Source: Eucommia ulmoides
Lineage: Eukaryota; Streptophyta; Magnoliopsida; Garryales; Eucommiaceae
NCBI GenBank assembly: GCA_016647705.1
Contig: CM028328.1
Coordinates: 50,329,647 to 50,393,646, forward strand
Length of the DNA: 64,000 nucleotides
Direction: 5' to 3'
Part shown: in pieces, positions 58,301-64,000 of the stretch
Layout: each line of letters begins with the position of its first letter
Position numbering within the stretch: position 1 is the stretch's first letter
Notes under the pieces: model-generated
Databases searched by the model: none
What the model saw: only the letters and a program-made list of their open reading frames with translations
What the model was told of the DNA's origin: nothing
Made by a program: the position numbers and the translations under genes

Positions 58301-58936
58301 GTTATTATTTTTTCTTGGGCAACTCTCTCATTTCCTAGCGCAGTAAGAAATAAACTGTGGTTTCCCTCTCCAACACTGAAGCTAAGTGCTGTACTATTAT
58401 TGATGTAACATAAGAACTATTTTGGCGTCGATGGCTTCTCGTTGACATGGGAGTCTACTCCCCCACTGTCATTGTTCTAACCTGTGACAATAAGAGTTTT
58501 ATTTAGATCGCTTATAATGACGTTTTCAACGAGCTTACAAAAACACATCGAAACTAATTTATACTTTTTCTGTTGCCATATTCTTTAGAATATTGTTCGT
58601 ATTTAATCCTTCAGTTTAGCTAATCAGACAACAAAATTTTTTGCCAAGGTTCATTCACCTGGATGCTTTCACACTCTAGTTTCCAAACTCAAGTTCATGT
58701 CTTATTTATCGTCTTGAGTTTGAGTGAGATATTAATATATATATATATAGGTCTTAAACCATTATGTTAAACCCTAGTCTCACTAGAAAAATCAAACCCT
58801 AACTACCAGGGTTAGCCTAATCACCTTCTATATATATATATATACTTCTTGTATATCTCTGTAAATGTACATTTCTCATATATCAATACAATAACTCTAT
58901 GTTCTCGCAGTAGTTTGTTTTTCAATTATTCTAACA
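58300..58936 (+). mobile_element. Ty1/copia 3' end: RNase H remnant and LTR
   Basis: Plus-strand pieces read TVVSLSNTEAK and LTCDNKSF, with AYNDVFNELTK, all from the copia RNase H domain. They are followed by an LTR (58765-58936) beginning TGTTAAACCCTAG and ending TTCTAACA. No 5' half is in the window. Fossil, broken. Confidence 0.75.
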
Positions 58937-58970
58937 TAACATAAATCAAATGAAGTTCCAAATAAGAGGT

Positions 58971-58972
<2 letters not shown>

Positions 58973-59017
<45 letters not shown>

Positions 59018-59033
59018 GAGAGAGAGAGAGAGA
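58973..59033. repeat. (CA)n followed by (GA)n microsatellite
   Basis: About 20 CA units then about 8 GA units. They generate the low-complexity minus-strand frame at 58926-59174. Confidence 0.95.
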
Positions 59034-59329
59034 AAGAAGAAGAATAAGAAAAGGAGGCGATAGACAGGGGGTGGGAGCTGTAAGGGTGGGCGGTGGTGTT
59101 ACCGGTAGGGTAGGGTTGGGGTTGGGGGTTGGGGAGTTAGTTAGAAGATGACATAGAGAGAGAGAATCCGGCACCAGTTGCTAGCATTGGATTCTCGTAG
59201 AAGATGGTGTAGAAAGAAAGAAGAAAATGAGAGGAAAGTGTAAAAATCGAAAACAAATTATATATTTGTTAGAAATTCAAAAAGTAAAATAGTAATTTAA
59301 TTAAATTTTATTCACATTCCAATATTTGA

Positions 59330-59565
59330 TTAGTGTTTGGTCGCATGTTTTGATCAACGAAGGATTAAAATCTAATCTCATGTAGTTAGGATTAACTAAT
59401 ACCAAGTTTATCGTGGGATTAGTTAATCCTAATTTTTTACAGAATTAGAAAATCTTTGGTAATGGAAATGAAATTTAATCTCATATATTAAACATAGGAA
59501 TGGAATGATCATTTCCATAACCATTTTAATCGTTTGCCAAATTCTATGTACCAAACATGCCGTAA
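59330..59565. mobile_element. MITE-like unit (PIF/Harbinger-type candidate)
   Basis: The ends carry GTGTTTGGT at 59333 and ACCAAACATGCCG near 59549-59562 in inverted orientation. ATTAAAAT-type words next to them are also mirrored. TGTTTGGT ends are typical of Tourist-like MITEs. About 235 bp, no coding. The target duplication is not clean. Confidence 0.4.
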
Positions 59566-61085
59566 GAGTATAATATTAAAAATAAGTGATGTGAGAGATT
59601 AAGTATTGCGTTACAGACCAACAGTGTGATAAATATTTGAACTAATTGCACTTTGATTTTAAAATTTTAGAGTAAAATATAATTAAGTAATATTGGATGT
59701 TTGGTTTTAAGAATTAAAAATGTGTGTTTCCCCCTCTCTTTTTGTGTCTCCTTTTTTCTGGCCACCCAATGACCTAGATCACAAGCACCACAAAATACTA
59801 CCACCCAACCAACACTGTCTAGAGGGAACTAATTTAATATTTTTCTTCAGACACTCAAATACATAGGATTAGACCTAACATCACCACCGACACCTCCATC
59901 TTTACCACTCCCCCCAACCCCCCAACCCCCCTAATATTATCCACATTTCTTCCACCGTAACCACTAGCCCCATTCTCTACCATTTTTAAGAGAAAAATTA
60001 TTTTATTCTAAAATTGGAAGGACTTTGATTGCTAGCTCTTGTGGGTTTGAATGCTATATCTGTGGCTTTTGTTTCAATTGCTTGATTTCTATCCAATTTA
60101 AATGTCAGAGAAAGTAACCTAATTTTTTGGATACGGTAAGGCAACCCAATGCTTTAAAACTCTCATTATATACATGGTTCGTTTGGATCTATTGTATGCA
60201 ATCATACCTTATTTTGCAAGAAATTGTTTTTACGATTCGAACCCTTGTCTCCTGTGCAACAACTTCTAATGATAGTATTTAAATGATATGTTATAGTTTA
60301 GTTATTTTTATGTTTATTATTTAATTATTTAGTTAATTGTTTTGGAATGGCTACTATACTTCAAAATATTAATTTAGAATCCAACTTATTCAATGGAGTT
60401 CTTTACCGTTTAATTGCTATTTAAATCAAAAAATTCTGAAAACTACTATATATAAACATATATATGAAACAATGATAAAACAAAGATTGGAAATGCGTTT
60501 TTTGAGAAAGGCATTTCCAATCTGCGTTTCTAAAAAAAAGGTTTAAGCAAATACTTTTGAATTAGGTTAAAACAGTCAACCGCCTTCCATAAAATAGTCG
60601 ACGAAGTTTTTCAAAAAAGTTGAAATGTTTGAACTGGTGATGAATGACTTTCTCAGGAACTAACAAATTTTGACAACCAAAACTTTTGTGTCAACCAATT
60701 AAGGAAACCAGTCAATCGGTTTGCGCAAATATAATAAGGATAATAGATCTATTATGAAGAAGAACCAATTATAAAATTCCTCTTGTATAAACTCCTATTC
60801 GGGGAGAACGAATAAAAATGGTAAAGTTCAATGGAGATGTACTCAATTAACAACTACAATTCAAAGCCAAGAACATCAAAGTCAGCCCTAGGTTTAGGCC
60901 ACCAAAGTGGTCGCCTAGGGCCCCATAAAGGATCTTGATGTCAAATACCTAGGTTTACTTAGCAGAATAAAAAAAATTCAAATCAATTTTAATAATCCAT
61001 AATTCATAAATTGGGAATCAATTTATATTAACCTGTACAAAACAAATATAAATATAATCTCATATATTGAAAAGATTTGTTACCT
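59566..61085. other. Non-coding stretch with a strong short hairpin
   Basis: A perfect 13-bp inverted repeat AGATTGGAAATGC / GCATTTCCAATCT lies at 60484-60496 and 60511-60523 with a 14-base loop. A second palindromic word, CCCTAGG..CCTAGGG, occurs at 60886-60921. No gene. Confidence 0.6.
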
Positions 61086-62636
61086 TATATGCGTGCTTCA
61101 GACTCTTAGACGGTTGATCCTGAAGTGTGATTTGATTTGGCTCTCCGAAAAAGGGCACAAATAACAAATGTCTCATCTCTAATAGTATCCACATGAAGAA
61201 CTCCATTTAAATAGTGTTTTACAGATTATCTAAGAATCTAATTCTAAATCTATAGAACTAGGATCGCTCAATAGTGATTTTAGGTAGTAGTCAAAATCAA
61301 AATTGAAAGAGCAATAAGGGAACAAGGAGGACACCGAATTGCGTTGGTATGGGCGACCATTGTGTTTGTGTCACTTTTTATAGACTGTTTAGGGTTAAAG
61401 CTTTCATTTTTCTATATTAAGTCTCGAACTTCTAAATTGTTCAACATTATTACTCATTCCTTTTAAAGGATTATTCAAACTTTCATTCTCCATGTGTATG
61501 TGACCCATTAGATTTATATTGATCAAAGGGTGGAGAGTATAATTAATTAACTAAAATGTAAACAATTTTAATTTTACCCTATAGAGAAACAATTTATTCA
61601 CTGCATTGGTGCGAACTATGAGTGACGTGTACCAACATTTCATAATTATGTCCAATTGAGAGGAAATTCACCAAGAGAACCTTCTCTGTTGCAATTTTCG
61701 TGCTATTTGATTTTTTTATATTTGTATTCCCGAAAGAATCAATAGGGTATGGATTAAAGTCAAAAAATGATATTTTATTCTCTATGTATTCGATTAATAA
61801 TATAATTCAACTTGTGACACCAATTGGAATATCATCCCAATTATCGGATTACCCTGGCCACAGTCTTTCTTGAAATTATATTAAATCTAATAACATAGAA
61901 TATTTCTCTCTTTACTGAGAGTGATAGATTCTTTAGTACATACTCGAATAGTTACATATATACTTTATTATACCTAATAAATACCTTTGAAGTTTTGTGG
62001 GTAGAAAATAACACTTAGAATTCTCAAATTATAGAAACGCATCTATGTGATTACAAAGTATCTCAAGTTTAAAGATCACAAGTAGTATCACAATTTCAAT
62101 ATTTCATTTTGACATTAAGAAAAACTATCATGTTGTGACTTAATCCCTATAAATCGAAATCTATAACACCTAAATCAACATGTCAAATCATCAAGAGTTC
62201 TAATATACACGTAAATTGCGTACCTGGATTCATTTTGATCAATCAACTATCGATATGAAAATCTGGGACAATTGATCACAAGGACATGGATTGAGCGGGT
62301 ACATGATCTTCCTCAACCAAATCTCCTGAGTTCCTCAGTGGGATTATCAATTCTCTTCCAGATAGGGGAGAAGGGAACCGTCAAGTGACTTAGTATCTTG
62401 GGGACCATAACCCTAAAAAATTTCTTTATATGTGGTGTAATTAGGGCTCTCATAATCCTCTAATAACCGCAATAGTTTCTGGTATCTACACATTTAACCC
62501 ACATTATTTCGAGCAGTTTACAGGCTTATCCAAATTAATTAGATCACTTAATTTTAGCCCATTAATTTAAATAAAAAATATTATTGAGTTAATAATATGT
62601 TACCCAAAATAGATTAGGAAATAAAATTTCATAACA
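61086..62636 (-). repeat. Probable LTR of a Ty1/copia element, minus orientation
   Basis: On the minus strand, TGTTATGAAATTTTATTTCC starts at 62636, immediately after a copia-type polypurine tract (CCTAAGTGGGAGAT, 62637-62650). The inner limit is a guess. A second LTR and coding parts are not in the window. Fossil. Confidence 0.5.
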
Positions 62637-62650
62637 ATCTCCCACTTAGG
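62637..62650 (-). other. Polypurine tract of the copia-type element
   Basis: The minus strand reads CCTAAGTGGGAGAT directly before the LTR start TGTTATG. The phrase AAGTGGGAGATTGTT is very common at this spot in plant copia elements. Confidence 0.7.
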
Positions 62651-62944
62651 CTACATATTATTCCTGAAACAATTATATCACAAAATTTCTTAGGCGCGCA
62701 TTCGTATACTATTTATCCTTAGACTTCTCCTCAACCAATATGGTCCATCTCATATACTAACAATGGAATTATCGTAATTTTTATTACAATACAGTCATGA
62801 CTAAAGCACGATGATCACCATATAAATACACTAAATGAAATAGATCAAATGTAGATGAGTAGCATAGAAATTACATGCAATGTGATCTCAGACATGCCTA
62901 TTTCCAACTGGTCCAATTTTAGTCTTTAGTGAGGTCAATCTAAT
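62651..62944. other. Short internal remnant of the copia-type element
   Basis: Non-coding; probably the 3' untranslated part next to the polypurine tract, truncated where the next LTR begins. Confidence 0.4.
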
Positions 62945-64000
62945 GAGTGATCTATTTACCAACAAATCAAGCACTTTTAAGTTTAAATATTTGTGTGTTT
63001 TCAAGCATTTTTATAAGTTTAAAGTGTTTTTGTTGTGTTTTGTAGGAGTACAAATAAATGGGAGAAAATGTGCAAATTCCGTGCATATGTTGTAACTTCA
63101 AGGTCCATTTTTGCTATGATTCAATCCAATTTTGGAAAAACGGAAAACTTGAAAATTGTATATCTACTTCTTAGCTTTCCATAACTTTTTGAATCACCAT
63201 AATTGAAATTTGGACACGAAAGATACAGCCAAAATACAAAGTGGGTGCAGGCACTGTCCAACACGCGCTGCAGCGCAATTTTACGTGTTGTAGCGTGTAA
63301 TGCTCAGTGTGTTTAGTGATAGCACGCTGCAGCGTGCTTGGTTAGATCTGACACGTTAAATGAGTAATTAGGGCTCATTTTGGAAGAGAGAAAAATGGGG
63401 ACAAAAAGGGAACGAAAAGAGACAATTTTTAGGAGCGATTGGAGACGATTTTGGGCGCGAAAACACCGGGTGATTTTATTTTGATGCGAGATCAAGGAAG
63501 AAAATATCAATGGTGGCATATGGAGTTAAAGATCCAGAGCCCAAACCCACAACAAGTTTTTTTCTACCTTTTTCTTCTCCCTAATTTTTTGTTTTAAATT
63601 CGTATTTGTAATATTGTGTTAAACTACTTATATTTATGAATTTATTGAGAATATTAGCTATGAATTTTTCTATGTTGTGTTCATAATCTAAGTCTAGGAC
63701 TTGACGTAGTCTCGTTTGAACCGTGTTATGAATATTTTGTCAATTCTTAGATTTAATTCCATTTTATACATTTCTTAGGCCTAATGTGTTTGATTTTTGT
63801 GGCCAATGATATCGATAATATTAGGTTGCAAATTTCATACTCATGAGAGGTTGAATTCGTAACTAGAATTGAGTGCACATAACGTAAGTTGTTGTGAGTC
63901 CGGGAGGAAATCAAAACCTAGGTATTCGAGTTGAGAATTTATGATCTCGTGAGACCTGGAGGTAATCGAGTTCTAAATTGATCAATTAGAATCTCCATTC
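62945..64000 (+). repeat. LTR of a gypsy-type element, running off the window
   Basis: It is laid out like the LTRs at 21035-32853 in plus orientation: TGAGTGATC start, a GTTTTTGTTGTGTTTTGTAGG stretch, then a block with GC-rich palindromes (GCGCTGCAGCGC at 63265-63276 and GCACGCTGCAGCGTGC at 63322-63337). No sequence identity with those LTRs is claimed. The frame at 63313-63519 is a shadow. Fossil; family inferred. Confidence 0.45.

Noticed and set aside
58926-59174. 82-codon minus-strand frame
   Set aside because: Driven by the CA/GA microsatellite; Cys-Val repeats only.

Overview
The window looks like a repeat-rich, gene-poor stretch of a flowering-plant (probably eudicot) nuclear genome. 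The reasons are a plant 3-ketoacyl-CoA synthase gene, a CYP94-type cytochrome P450 fragment, a plant mobile domain (PMD) remnant, and plant-type Ty3/gypsy and Ty1/copia elements with tRNA-Asp-type primer sites. There are no rRNA or tRNA genes, no CRISPR array and no operon. Only one ordinary host gene is nearly complete: the ketoacyl-CoA synthase on the minus strand at 47809-49277, whose reading frame is broken once.

Region 1-10524 is a chain of non-coding, minus-oriented gypsy-type elements: LTR (1-305), internal (306-2214), LTR (2215-4241), internal (4242-6098), LTR (6099-10305). The last LTR is split by a 2.6-kb solo LTR of another family (7274-9919, target duplication TATGT). This chain sits beside a Tat-lineage Ty3/gypsy fossil (about 10525-16891, minus strand) with a minisatellite-bearing 3' region.

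Region 16892-18480 holds a small inverted-repeat-bounded unit carrying a CYP94 fragment and palindromic repeats. Region 18480-41560 is a nested stack. A degenerate minus-strand coding block (perhaps a LINE ORF1/DUF4283-like gene) is split by a copia element (19769-36387, duplication CCAAC) and by a second copia element (37587-40925, duplication ATCTC). The first copia element is itself split inside its reverse transcriptase by a 11.8-kb gypsy-type element (21035-32853, duplication ATGAC). That last element contains a large internal inverted copy of itself and a head-to-head LTR palindrome; this is the most unusual structure in the window.

Region 41560-47800 is AT-rich non-coding DNA with a CACTA-like end, tandem duplications of about 247 and 265 bp, and probable LTR remnants. 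The ketoacyl-CoA synthase follows. Region 49400-64000 is non-coding apart from decayed mobile DNA: short tandem repeats and palindromes (50.0-51.1 kb), a possible CACTA-type element (51.4-52.9 kb), a PMD remnant (54.4-55.0 kb), chromovirus-like LTRs interrupted by a hAT-like GC-rich end (55.4-57.6 kb), a copia 3' end (58.3-58.9 kb), a MITE-like unit (59.3 kb), a copia LTR on the minus strand (61.1-62.65 kb) and a gypsy-type LTR running off the window end. Most of this is a record of successive insertions; only the synthase suggests a cellular role, in very-long-chain fatty acid elongation at the endoplasmic reticulum.
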